A DNA stretch of 64,000 nucleotides from Parachlamydiales bacterium. Its GTDB lineage: Bacteria > Chlamydiota > Chlamydiia > Chlamydiales > JABDDJ01. Of this stretch, positions 34,921-43,365 are shown one piece after another; within the stretch, counting starts at the first letter, position 1, and the number at the start of each line of letters is the position of its first letter. Location of the stretch: positions 62,001-126,000 of the forward strand of contig JBAZCF010000005.1 in assembly GCA_041671045.1 (NCBI GenBank), written 5' to 3'. A model generated the notes under the pieces. The model ran no database searches. It saw nothing but the letters and a program-made list of their open reading frames with translations, and was not told the DNA's origin. The translations under genes and the position numbers were made by a program.

Positions 34921-34934
34921 TTTAGGAGGTTGCC

Positions 34935-35147
34935 ATGTCTTGGATTACACGCATAGGATTAATATTTATATTGGCAATTGTTCCCATGGTAGGTTCTTTG
35001 AATGCTGCCCAAATCCAAAATACGGCTAATTCTTCTGCTAAAACAGGTGAAGACGTCGCTTGGTGGAGATATTGGGGCGGCCCCCGCCACGGTGGGTACT
35101 ATTATCATGGACCATATTACCACTACCGTCATTACTATTACTGGTAA
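34935..35147 (+). CDS. Small secreted Tyr/His/Gly-rich protein 1
   Basis: A 70-residue protein with a clear signal peptide (MSWITRIGLIFILAIVP, cleavage after about residue 25, LNA). The mature part is about 45 residues, starts QIQNTA and ends in a run of Gly, His, Tyr and Trp (WWRYWGG, then HGGYYYHGPYYHY). AGGAGGT lies at ideal distance before the ATG. No family is recognised. Gly/Tyr-rich short repeats occur in cell-surface and matrix proteins; an outer-envelope role is inference. It is followed 61 bp later by a similar gene. Confidence 0.75.
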   Translation: MSWITRIGLIFILAIVPMVGSLNAAQIQNTANSSAKTGEDVAWWRYWGGPRHGGYYYHGPYYHYRHYYYW

Positions 35148-35208
35148 GAAGGTAGTCCTGCGCGAGAATGCCGGAAGGCAGCAATTAAATGTTATCTAGG
35201 AGGTCATT

Positions 35209-35532
35209 ATGAAGCTCGGAAACATTAACAAGCTGTTAGTTGGACTATTAGCGTTAGGCTTATTCTGGATAGCTGAGCCAATGAAGGCTAGTGTTTCCTC
35301 TTCTACCGGGGATAAAGAGTTAGTAGCTGATGGATGGAGAGGCGGCCACAGAAGCTACAGGTCTTGGAACAATAACTATAACGGCGGTGGCTTTTATTAT
35401 AGACCATATTATTACAATAGTGGTTACTATAATAATTACTATACTCCATATAATAGTTATTATTCTCCATACTATTATAACTCGTATCCCTACGGTGGAT
35501 CAGGAGGCTTATACTTCGGAATTGGTTTATAG
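35209..35532 (+). CDS. Small secreted Tyr/Gly/Asn-rich protein 2
   Basis: A 107-residue protein with a signal peptide (LLVGLLALGLFWIAEPMKA, cleaved after about residue 27). The mature C-terminal half is built of Tyr, Asn, Gly, Ser and Pro (YNGGGFYYRPYYYN, NNYYTPYNSYYSPYYY). It shares composition and layout with the gene at 34935, and both have AGGAGGT-type ribosome sites, so they are likely co-expressed and related in role. No family is recognised. A branched terminator-like RNA follows at 35541. Confidence 0.75.
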   Translation: MKLGNINKLLVGLLALGLFWIAEPMKASVSSSTGDKELVADGWRGGHRSYRSWNNNYNGGGFYYRPYYYNSGYYNNYYTPYNSYYSPYYYNSYPYGGSGGLYFGIGL

Positions 35533-35540
35533 TAAGTAAG

Positions 35541-35658
35541 GACGGCTCTCCCTTTTAAATGTCCACAAAGTTGTGGTTTCGTCCCTAAGAGGGTGGTAAA
35601 TCCACCGATTTCAGTTCATTTGAACTAAGGACGAAGGGGAGAGCCGCCCCTTTTTTTT
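35541..35658 (+). ncRNA. Branched structured RNA element ending in a U tract
   Basis: Outer stem CGGCTCTCCC/GGGAGAGCCG (35543-35552 with 35637-35646) is extendable by three pairs. Inside are hairpin CCACA/TGTGG (35563-35567 with 35572-35576), stem TTCGTCC/GGACGAA (35578-35584 with 35629-35635), and within that GGTGG/CCACC (35592-35596 with 35602-35606) and AGTTC/GAACT (35613-35617 with 35622-35626). CCCC and eight T follow. It may be an elaborate terminator of the Tyr-rich gene pair, the 3' part of a small RNA, or a foldback element. The minus-strand copy lacks a U tract. Confidence 0.55.
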
Positions 35659-35676
35659 GAAAATTATCTGTGGGTT

Positions 35677-36939
35677 TTATCCCCCAATGTCAATACCAAA
35701 TACCCCTAAATTAATCATGATTTGGATTGCAACTTCGAATGCAACAAATGCACCCAGTAAAATCAATATCATTTTACCACCGGGCAATTGGTTCTGTTCA
35801 TTGAGCTGCATATGATACCTTCCTCTCCAAACCATTATTACAGGTAGAAGCCCGAGTAATAATGAACAACCGTATCCCCCGGCTAAATCCAACGCTTCCA
35901 GGAACAGATTGGATTTCCAAAGAGAGATTAGGAAAGGCGGAAGGAAGACGAGCAAGCTGAGAATCCATTTGCCAGAACCTGATTTTTTTATTTTAAGACC
36001 GTCTGAAAGGAAATCAACAAGTCCTAATGTCACTCCAAAAAATGAAGTCAATAAAGCGATAAAGGCAAATAAACCACTGACTAGGATAAGCCAAGGATTT
36101 TGAATGAAATACTTTAAAGGTTGGACAGCGTTTTCGCCTTCATTTAAGGCATTCAAAAGTCCTTCATTTCCGAATGTGGGTACTATACCCAAAATGACGG
36201 TCTGCCAGATGATGTAGGTGACTAAAGGAATAAAGCTACCGATAATAATGGCTAAACGTATACGTCTTACGTCGTAATTCAGGTAATTTACTAATGTAGG
36301 CACTGTTCCTTGGTATGCGAATGCTGTAAATGAAACCGGGAGTGATAGGAGGGAAAGATTCCAATCTCTACGTACAAGGTGTTCAAAATTGATGTGGGGA
36401 ATTCCCATGAAAATTATGCTGAAAAAAAGCGTGATCATTATCCCGACGAGGACTCCATTAACGGCGCTAACTAAACGGGTACCCATGATGACCAGGGTTC
36501 CAAAAATCCCAATAAATAGAGCAGTACCGATATAAGCATGTCCTTGTATGCCTAAAATTTCTCTAATATAATCCCCGCAGCCTACGATATAAGCCAATGA
36601 TAAGCAGTAGAAAAGAAAAATGTATAATAGCCATGCAAAGGCCTTTCCCCATTTTCCGAGGGTCGATTCTGCCATAGAAACAATATTAGCATCCCTATGC
36701 AGCCATAGAGAGACTTCGAGAAATAGCAAACCTGTAGCAGTCATAAATAGCCAGCAGAGGGTATAGATGACAAGGGAAGGCAAAAAGCCCCCTAAACAGG
36801 TTAATACGGGCAGGGCCAGCATACCGCCACCGATGGTGGTACCGGCGATAAGCAAAGTCCCACCTAAAAGGGATCCATGTTTTTCCATAAAATTCTTATA
36901 AGATATTGGGTTTGGGCGGCTTAGACTTGAAGCAAGCAT
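35677..36939 (-). CDS. tyrP: Aromatic amino acid (tyrosine/tryptophan) permease
   Basis: A 420-residue inner-membrane permease of the aromatic amino acid transporter family (HAAAP/ArAAP) with about eleven hydrophobic segments. The first helix LLGGTLLIAGTTIGGGMLALP contains the substrate-binding Gly-rich unwound stretch typical of the family; SFTAFAYQGTVPTLVNYLN is also conserved. The frame stays open 46 codons upstream, but those lie in a foldback element and are AT-rich with no ribosome site, so ATG 36939 is preferred. Chlamydia trachomatis has two tyrP copies near sucC/ftsY; only one is here. Confidence 0.9.
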   Translation of the reverse strand: MLASSLSRPNPISYKNFMEKHGSLLGGTLLIAGTTIGGGMLALPVLTCLGGFLPSLVIYTLCWLFMTATGLLFLEVSLWLHRDANIVSMAESTLGKWGKAFAWLLYIFLFYCLSLAYIVGCGDYIREILGIQGHAYIGTALFIGIFGTLVIMGTRLVSAVNGVLVGIMITLFFSIIFMGIPHINFEHLVRRDWNLSLLSLPVSFTAFAYQGTVPTLVNYLNYDVRRIRLAIIIGSFIPLVTYIIWQTVILGIVPTFGNEGLLNALNEGENAVQPLKYFIQNPWLILVSGLFAFIALLTSFFGVTLGLVDFLSDGLKIKKSGSGKWILSLLVFLPPFLISLWKSNLFLEALDLAGGYGCSLLLGLLPVIMVWRGRYHMQLNEQNQLPGGKMILILLGAFVAFEVAIQIMINLGVFGIDIGG

Positions 36940-37103
36940 TAGACTTCTTTCGAAAATCCATTTGATTGTTAAAATTGCCATTTTTAGCATCTTTATCGGC
37001 AAATTTTTCGACCATATGATTACATATTCTCTTAAAATTTGACGAAAAATCTGCTCAAAAATCGTCAATTTTCTCAATCAAAGCGAGTTTCGAAAGAAGT
37101 CTA
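36940..37103 (-). repeat. 164-bp foldback element directly upstream of tyrP
   Basis: Perfect 16-bp terminal inverted repeats (36940-36955 TAGACTTCTTTCGAAA and 37088-37103) enclose a second 8-bp stem (36961-36968 with 37075-37082) and two hairpins AAAATTGCC/GGCAAATTTT (36971-36979 with 36998-37007) and AAAATTTGACGA/TCGTCAATTTT (37034-37045 with 37062-37072). The outer ends begin and end with TA, as in elements inserted with TA target duplication (IS630/mariner type MITEs). The inner end touches the tyrP ATG, so it also forms the gene's leader. No transposase is present. Confidence 0.6.
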
Positions 37104-37199
37104 TTGGATAACCGGCTAATGTATTTGCCACGCATCCACTGCTTTTGCTTTATGTTCATTTCCGCAACAAAAAGATTTTGCAGAAATTAGTATTCTAAT

Positions 37200-38228
37200 T
37201 CAATAACTATTCTGATCAATACGGACTTTGCCATTGAAAATCCAATAGATCATAAAAGTATAAGAAAGAACGAGTGGAATACCTATAAAGGCAATGATTA
37301 AGAGGATCTTCAGGGTTAAATCAGAGGACGCGGCGTTATAAATAGTAAGGCTGTACTCAGGATTATTGATTGCCCGCACCATTTGTGGGAAAGATCCGAT
37401 GCCATAAAGAATCATTAGAAAAATGATATTCGCGCAGGAAGAGGCAAAAGCCCGATGGTCCCGGTTCTTATGGATTTCCCTGGGGATGTTAGCAATAGCT
37501 AGCATGTTTAATACCCCAATAATGAAAAAGAAGGGGCGCTCACGGAAAGCTTCTACCATATGTGGCTGGTAGATAAGGGTTGCCATAGTACAGGTGGCGT
37601 ATAATATGATGTAGTTGATGATCAGTGGATTAATCCATGACCGGATTTTATCGTGCAGTTCGCCTTCTGTCTTCATCAACACATAGATCGCCCCATGCAT
37701 TGCAACTAAGGAAACTGTTAGAAAGCTGACCAATATTGCATAAGGGTTAAGCAAGGAGAGAAAATCGCCTATGAACTCTTTTTCGTCATTCAGAGGAATG
37801 CCGCGGACGAGGTTGCCTAGAACAATACCAAGCCCAAAGGTAATGATAAAGCTTGCAACGGAAAAAAGAACGTCCCAGGTCCATCTCCACCAAGCTTGGG
37901 GTTGTTTGCTGCGAAATTCAATCGCTACAGCCCTGAATATTATCCCTGTCAGCAATATCATGACGGGAATATAAAAAGCAGAACAGAGAGTTGCGTAAGC
38001 ATCCGGAAAACCGGCAAAAAGCGCACCGCCGGCTGTGACAAGCCAAACTTCGTTTCCATCCCATACAGGTCCTATGGAGTTCAACATGATCCGGCGTTCA
38101 TCATCCTTTTTAGAAAAAAGATGGACAATTCCTACGCCTAAGTCAAAGCCGTCCAGTATTGCGTAGCCTGTGATAAGGATAACAAAAATTATAAACCAAA
38201 TTAGGTTAAGGCTGGGCAGGTTTTCCAT
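37200..38228 (-). CDS. cydB: Cytochrome bd oxidase subunit II
   Basis: A 342-residue membrane subunit of the cytochrome bd quinol oxidase, with about eight or nine hydrophobic helices. GYAILDGFDLGVGIVHLF near the N-terminus and IGPVWDGNEVWLVTAGGALFAGFP are CydB signatures. The true start is ATG 38228, giving MENLPSLNLIWF; upstream codons to 38321 lie inside cydA. It overlaps the cydA end by 23 bp, so the two are translationally coupled. Confidence 0.95.
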   Translation of the reverse strand: MENLPSLNLIWFIIFVILITGYAILDGFDLGVGIVHLFSKKDDERRIMLNSIGPVWDGNEVWLVTAGGALFAGFPDAYATLCSAFYIPVMILLTGIIFRAVAIEFRSKQPQAWWRWTWDVLFSVASFIITFGLGIVLGNLVRGIPLNDEKEFIGDFLSLLNPYAILVSFLTVSLVAMHGAIYVLMKTEGELHDKIRSWINPLIINYIILYATCTMATLIYQPHMVEAFRERPFFFIIGVLNMLAIANIPREIHKNRDHRAFASSCANIIFLMILYGIGSFPQMVRAINNPEYSLTIYNAASSDLTLKILLIIAFIGIPLVLSYTFMIYWIFNGKVRIDQNSY

Positions 38229-39609
38229 GAGCGTCCTTTGAGGGTGTCTTGAAGGGTGTGGAAAGTTGGTGGTAAAGATTGGCGGTATCGAAGTTTTCCG
38301 GTCCGTGCTGGATCTTTTCATTCAGAAGATAGATAAAGAGGATGAACAAAAAGGTGTAGACAACTCCGAATAGAATGATGGATCCTAAAACGTGTTCTGC
38401 TGCAACAGCTTTAGAAAGACCCTCAGAGATGCGAAGATGTCCATAGACAAGCCAAGGGTAGCGGCCCGTCTCTGCGCAGAACCATCCCATTTGGTTGCCT
38501 ATCTGAGGGAAAAGGACGGAGAAGGCAAGTAAACGCAAAAGCCACGGTGTTGTGGTTAACTTTCCACGCCACCAATAGACAATACTTAAAAGGCAGCATA
38601 GGAACATAGCCCCCCACATAGCTAACATGAGGTGGTAGCTATAGAAGGTGAAGTACACATTGGGCCAATCTTTTTTCGGAAATTCATTTAGACCTTTGAT
38701 CTCTGCGTCGGGGTTATCAAAAGCTAAGTAGCTCAATAATTTGGGAATGGCGATCTGATAGTCGACCCGTTCTTCGGCTGTGTTTGGAATACCGAATAAT
38801 GAAAGGGGGGCTCCTTTTTCAGTGTGGTATATTCCTTCTAGAGCTGCGAGTTTTGCCGGTTGATTGACTGCAACGCCTTTAGCTGAACTATGTCCGCTGA
38901 CAGTTTGCAATAGGACTGCAACTGTGGCTAATCCCAAGCCCACTTTCATGGATATTTTGGCAAAATCAATGAATTTCCTTTTCAAGAGATAGTAGGCGCT
39001 GACGCTTATGACAAGAAAAGCCCCGGCCAGCCATGCTCCGATAACAGTATGGGCTAATCTGTCCATAGAGGAGGGGTTGAATACCATCGCCCAGAAATCT
39101 GTTATCTCAGCCCTAGCTGTCATTCCTTCTCCCACAATATGATAACCGGCGGGAGTTTGCATCCAGGAGTTTGCCACGACGATCCAGATAGCACTGAAAT
39201 GAGCTCCTAAACATACCATCAGGGTAGAAAAGAAATGCAGTTTAGGGCTTATCCTGTTCCAGCCAAAAAGAAGCAGTGCGAGGAAGCCGGATTCAAGAAA
39301 AAAGGCAAAAACCCCTTCAGCAGCGAGGGCACTGCCGAAGACGTCGCCGACATAACGCGAGTAGGTAGCCCAATTAGTGCCGAATTCGAATTCCATCACG
39401 ATACCGGTGGCGACGCCGATAGCGAATGTCAAGGCAAAGATTTTAGTCCAAAACTGTGCCGCTGATTTATAGAGAGGGTTTCCTGTTTTTATGTAGGCCC
39501 CTTCGATAAACACCATCACTAGTCCCAATCCAATACTCAAGGGAGGGTATATGTAATGAAACATGATAGTTAGAGCAAACTGAATTCGGGCTAAGATCTC
39601 TACGTCCAT
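38206..39609 (-). CDS. cydA: Cytochrome bd oxidase subunit I
   Basis: A 467-residue haem-bearing subunit of the cytochrome bd quinol oxidase, which reduces oxygen with high affinity. MDVEILARIQFALTIMFHYIYPPLSIG is preserved in two parts here (the His near residue 19 is a haem b595 ligand), and MGWFCAETGRYPWLVYGHLR is the conserved quinol-side GWxxxExGRxPW motif. ATG 39609 matches the family N-terminus; 19 upstream codons to 39666 are excluded. The gene is divergent from folP across about 100 bp. In Chlamydia cydAB also neighbours cdaA. Confidence 0.95.
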   Translation of the reverse strand: MDVEILARIQFALTIMFHYIYPPLSIGLGLVMVFIEGAYIKTGNPLYKSAAQFWTKIFALTFAIGVATGIVMEFEFGTNWATYSRYVGDVFGSALAAEGVFAFFLESGFLALLLFGWNRISPKLHFFSTLMVCLGAHFSAIWIVVANSWMQTPAGYHIVGEGMTARAEITDFWAMVFNPSSMDRLAHTVIGAWLAGAFLVISVSAYYLLKRKFIDFAKISMKVGLGLATVAVLLQTVSGHSSAKGVAVNQPAKLAALEGIYHTEKGAPLSLFGIPNTAEERVDYQIAIPKLLSYLAFDNPDAEIKGLNEFPKKDWPNVYFTFYSYHLMLAMWGAMFLCCLLSIVYWWRGKLTTTPWLLRLLAFSVLFPQIGNQMGWFCAETGRYPWLVYGHLRISEGLSKAVAAEHVLGSIILFGVVYTFLFILFIYLLNEKIQHGPENFDTANLYHQLSTPFKTPSKDAHGKPAQP

Positions 39610-39707
39610 AATATTTTTTTCCAAATGATATAGCACCAGGCTAAGCAATCTTTTGATAAAGAACAAATAATTTTACAAAAAATAATTATGAGGTTGCTAC
39701 ATCACAA

Positions 39708-40586
39708 GTGCAGAAATACTCTCCAAAATATAAAGTCCACGTGTTATCATCTTCCCAAAATATGAGTGGAATTATGCATACAAAGCTTATGGGTATTTTG
39801 AACGCCACTCCTGATTCAAGTTTAGACAAGGGAAAGCATTTCAGTTTTGAAAAGGCGATACAACGCGCTCATGAAATCTATCAGCAAGGTGCAGACATTA
39901 TTGATATAGGCGGAGAATCCACCCGCCCCGGCGCAGCACCTGTTAGCCTAGAAGAAGAAATTCAACGTGTCATACCTCTAATCAAGGAGGTGCGACAGTC
40001 CATTCCTCTTCCAATCTCGATAGATACAATAAAATGGCAAGTTGCAGCGGCGGCTGTTAATGCGGGCGCAACATTTATCAATGACGTCAGTGGATTTAGG
40101 GATCCGGAAATGCGGCGTGTAGGGGTAGAATCGGAAGCAACATTATTTGTAATGCATATGCAGGGTGAGCCGCGGACAATGCAAAAAGATCCTTCCTATT
40201 CTCAAGGAGTGATAAAGGAAATTTCGACATGGCTGATGGAAAGAGTGGGCGAACTTCTGGAACAGGGGGCGCACAAGGACAAAATCTATTTAGACCCTGG
40301 GATTGGCTTTGGAAAAACTGTTGCTCATAATTTAGAAATTGTACACAATTTTGCCGAACTAAAAAAGCTGGGATTTCCTTTGCTCTTAGGTTTATCGCGT
40401 AAGTCTTTTATGGGAAAAATTAATAATAAATCATATGAAGAACTTCTTCCCGAGAGCTTAGCAATGCATACTATTGCATGTATGAATGGTATAGACATTC
40501 TACGAGTTCACGATGTAAAAGAAAGTCGCGACATTATTAATTTGTTAAAAGCGTATAGCGAACACATCCCTGAAAAACGGGCATAA
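39708..40586 (+). CDS. folP: Dihydropteroate synthase
   Basis: A 292-residue TIM-barrel enzyme joining p-aminobenzoate to dihydropterin pyrophosphate in folate synthesis. Motifs are LMGILNATPDSSLDKG (usual TPDSFSDGG, here altered), ADIIDIGGESTRPGA, DPGIGFGKTVAHNLE and LLGLSRKSFMGK. The start is GTG 39708 behind a GAGG site; an ATG 18 codons later is possible. It leads a + operon folP-cdaA-ybbR-rsmE with 14 bp or less between genes, and complements pabB and the pabC-like gene. Confidence 0.93.
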   Translation: MQKYSPKYKVHVLSSSQNMSGIMHTKLMGILNATPDSSLDKGKHFSFEKAIQRAHEIYQQGADIIDIGGESTRPGAAPVSLEEEIQRVIPLIKEVRQSIPLPISIDTIKWQVAAAAVNAGATFINDVSGFRDPEMRRVGVESEATLFVMHMQGEPRTMQKDPSYSQGVIKEISTWLMERVGELLEQGAHKDKIYLDPGIGFGKTVAHNLEIVHNFAELKKLGFPLLLGLSRKSFMGKINNKSYEELLPESLAMHTIACMNGIDILRVHDVKESRDIINLLKAYSEHIPEKRA

Positions 40587-40600
40587 ATCGAGGTGCAGGA

Positions 40601-41371
40601 GTGCTTGACTTCCTGGTTCCCACAGTAGAAGTAACTGTTATCTCTGTGATAGTTTATTACTTCCTCTCCTTCTTCTGGAATACCCGGGCTATGGACGTTG
40701 TCTTAGGCCTAATTGCGGTATTGATCCTCTACGCCCTTGTAAATTGGCTGCACCTTCCCGTTATCCAAAAGCTAATGCTGTATTTTGTCAACGTAGCCGT
40801 TATTGCCTTGTTGATTATCTTTCAGCCCGAAGTGCGTTTGACGCTTTCACGTTTGAGCCTTAAGGGGAAACGGTATAGGGAGCTTACTGAATTCGATAAA
40901 TTTTTAGATAATATTGCCCAGTCTATCTACAAACTTGCCGATAGACGTATAGGGGCTATTGTTGTTTTTGAAAACCAAGATTCGTTGGATGAGTTCGCTA
41001 ATAAAGCTGTCTTGCTCAACGCTTATTTTTCTTCAGAACTTTTAGAATCTGTTTTTACTACCACCACCCCGCTGCACGACGGCGCTATTATTATGCGGGG
41101 GACGACGATATTATCAGCAGCCACTATCCTTCCTCTTGCCGATGATAGCACCCAATTGTCAAAATCTATGGGAACCCGCCACCGTGCAGGACTGGGAATC
41201 AGCCAATTAACGGATGCTCTCGTTGTGGTTGTCTCCGAAGAGACGGGCAAGGTCTCCATCGCTCGTGATGGGATTATTACACGCGGCGTAAAGGTAGATC
41301 GGTTTAAGGGGATTATGCGCAGTATTTTTACACCGACTAAAGGGCGCATGGCCTCAGCCTTCACTCATTAA
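40601..41371 (+). CDS. cdaA: Diadenylate cyclase CdaA
   Basis: A 256-residue membrane enzyme making cyclic di-AMP from two ATP. Three N-terminal hydrophobic helices (to about residue 75) are followed by the DisA_N domain with LHDGAIIMRG (DGA motif) and GTRHRAGLGIS (RHR motif). GTG 40601 with AGGTGCAGGA upstream is the start. Chlamydia trachomatis makes c-di-AMP that triggers host STING signalling, and has the same cdaA-ybbR pairing. Confidence 0.95.
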   Translation: MLDFLVPTVEVTVISVIVYYFLSFFWNTRAMDVVLGLIAVLILYALVNWLHLPVIQKLMLYFVNVAVIALLIIFQPEVRLTLSRLSLKGKRYRELTEFDKFLDNIAQSIYKLADRRIGAIVVFENQDSLDEFANKAVLLNAYFSSELLESVFTTTTPLHDGAIIMRGTTILSAATILPLADDSTQLSKSMGTRHRAGLGISQLTDALVVVVSEETGKVSIARDGIITRGVKVDRFKGIMRSIFTPTKGRMASAFTH

Positions 41372-41379
41372 GGAACAGC

Positions 41380-42627
41380 ATGACAGAATCACGTCTCTAC
41401 CGCTTCTTTTTCGATCATTGGCAACGTAAAGTTGTTGCTTTGTTTTCTGCTGTTATTTTGTGGCTATTTGTGAACCATTCTATTACGGATACTAAGACCC
41501 TTCCCAACATACCCATTAAAATCATTAACCTGCCTGCAGATAAAACTGTGGTGGGGCTGCTCCCTAACGGTACGTTAAGTAAAAGAATTACCCTGACTTT
41601 AAGCGGCACTAAAGACGTCATCCAAGATATAGAACCCTCCGATGTGGAAGTTGTATTAGATGCTTCTTCAGTAGATACCAATGAATGGATCGTAGATATC
41701 ACAAAGAAGAATTTAGTCAGCCTTAATCCCGATATCAATTTAGCAAGCCATATTACACAAGTCGAACATCCCGATTTTGTCATCCACTTCAGTAGGCTGA
41801 TCACAGCGCGCGTCCCCATTCATATTCTTCCGCCCATTGGAGAAGCTCCCTATGGCTATGAATATATGGACATTTGGCCTACGCGTCTTTTCCAGACCAT
41901 TACCGGTTCTGAAGAAGAAATCGCTGAGATACAAGCCAAGAAGATCCAATTGGAAATTGACCTTAGCTTAATCTCAAAAGCAGATTTGGAAGGGCTGAAA
42001 AATAACGTTGTCAGCGGAGTGGAGATTAATGAGGTTAGCTTTTATATCCCTCCTAAGTTGCGCAAAATATTTATTCCCTATAGGGAAGGGCTAGAAGAGG
42101 ATATAAACGACCCTGAAGCAAAAAATCTTCATATTACCTTCCTTATTAAGCAGTGGCTGCCCATAGCCGGGCCCTTGCCTATCCGTGTATTCTATCCCTT
42201 GAACCTGGCCGAGACCTTAAATCCTGATAGCCATCCTTTGGCTTTAAACGAAAAAATTGCAAAGATCAAAGGGATCAACGTCATTAAACAATCCTTCTAT
42301 CTATATGGCGTAAATAAACTTTTCTTAGACGTCGTTAAGGATAGCTTGGAGATTGCTATTATCGCAGCGCCGCGTGAAGAAAGGGAAGTCTTGGAGTGGG
42401 GACTGAATATTGTTGATGCACATGAGCTTGAGAACACATTTGTCGCCCTGCTGCTTGCCAATGACCAGCCCGTAAAAAATCTAGGTGGTGGTGGATTAAG
42501 ACGTAGAGAACTACTCCTAAGGCAGCGCTTCAGAAACTTTATGCACAACTTGGCTTTATACTTACGTCCTGAACATAAACTAGTCTTAGACGCAGTTGTC
42601 GAAAAAGATTCTATCATAGTCAAGTAA
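41380..42627 (+). CDS. ybbR: YbbR-domain regulator of CdaA (CdaR)
   Basis: A 415-residue protein with one N-terminal membrane anchor (WQRKVVALFSAVILWLFVN, about 14-32) and repeated YbbR-like beta domains outside, such as LPNIPIKIINLPADKTVVG and PVKNLGGGG. CdaR binds CdaA through the membrane and alters its activity. It follows cdaA by 8 bp. Confidence 0.85.
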   Translation: MTESRLYRFFFDHWQRKVVALFSAVILWLFVNHSITDTKTLPNIPIKIINLPADKTVVGLLPNGTLSKRITLTLSGTKDVIQDIEPSDVEVVLDASSVDTNEWIVDITKKNLVSLNPDINLASHITQVEHPDFVIHFSRLITARVPIHILPPIGEAPYGYEYMDIWPTRLFQTITGSEEEIAEIQAKKIQLEIDLSLISKADLEGLKNNVVSGVEINEVSFYIPPKLRKIFIPYREGLEEDINDPEAKNLHITFLIKQWLPIAGPLPIRVFYPLNLAETLNPDSHPLALNEKIAKIKGINVIKQSFYLYGVNKLFLDVVKDSLEIAIIAAPREEREVLEWGLNIVDAHELENTFVALLLANDQPVKNLGGGGLRRRELLLRQRFRNFMHNLALYLRPEHKLVLDAVVEKDSIIVK

Positions 42628-42630
42628 CAC

Positions 42631-43365
42631 ATGCCTCATTACCGGTTTTATACACCAGATAACCTTAACCTCCATGAGAATGTAACTTTAGAGGAAGAGG
42701 AAGCACGTCATCTTATTCGCGTCATGCGCGCTTCTGAAGGGGATCATGTAGAATTGATCAACGGCAGAGGAATCCTGGCTCATGCACACGTGAAAGAGAT
42801 CAAGAAAAACTCCTGTATCCTTGTTGTCGATAAGCTGCATAAAGAAGTTCCCTCTCCCCATTCCCTGGTCTTATTGCAAGGTCTTCCAAAAATCAATCGA
42901 CTAGATACTATTTTGGAAAAAGCCACTGAACTAGGAGTGAATGAGATCCTTCTATTCCCGGGGGAACGCAGTGAAAAAGAAGGACTATCGGTACAGCAGA
43001 CTTTGCGTGCCCACGCAATCCTTATCGCAGCCACTAAGCAATCGGGAAGGCTTTTTCTCCCTAAAATCAGTCTTCTTCCGGAGATAGGTAGCTGGCCGAA
43101 AATGCAGGGAGCCTTGTTTTATGGCGATGTGCGCCCACAGGCTACTCGGCTGTGGGACGCTTTGCAAAAAACTCGCGAACCAAATATTCATTTCTGCATT
43201 GGTCCTGAAGCGGGACTTAGCGAGCATGAAATAATGCTGTTAGAGGAAAAAGGATTTCTTGGTGTTTCCCTTCATTACAATATTTTACGCACTGATACCG
43301 CTCCGATCGCTGCCTTAGCGATCATCTCCCATTATTTGCAATCTTCGACGGGCTATCTATCATAG
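42631..43365 (+). CDS. rsmE: 16S rRNA m3U1498 methyltransferase RsmE
   Basis: A 244-residue SPOUT methyltransferase for U1498 of 16S rRNA. The N-terminal PUA-like domain ends with HLIRVMRASEGDHVELINGRG; the knotted domain has KINRLDTILEKATELGVNEI, then IGPEAGLSEHEI and NILRTDTAPIAALAII, which form the SAM pocket. Its last 13 bp overlap the opposite-strand gene at 43353. Confidence 0.93.
   Translation: MPHYRFYTPDNLNLHENVTLEEEEARHLIRVMRASEGDHVELINGRGILAHAHVKEIKKNSCILVVDKLHKEVPSPHSLVLLQGLPKINRLDTILEKATELGVNEILLFPGERSEKEGLSVQQTLRAHAILIAATKQSGRLFLPKISLLPEIGSWPKMQGALFYGDVRPQATRLWDALQKTREPNIHFCIGPEAGLSEHEIMLLEEKGFLGVSLHYNILRTDTAPIAALAIISHYLQSSTGYLS

Noticed and set aside
36940..37077. 46-codon extension of tyrP upstream of 36939
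   Set aside because: It lies inside the foldback element, has no ribosome site, and the family N-terminus fits the later ATG.
38229..38321. Upstream extension of cydB
   Set aside because: Those codons are inside cydA; the conserved cydB start is ATG 38228.
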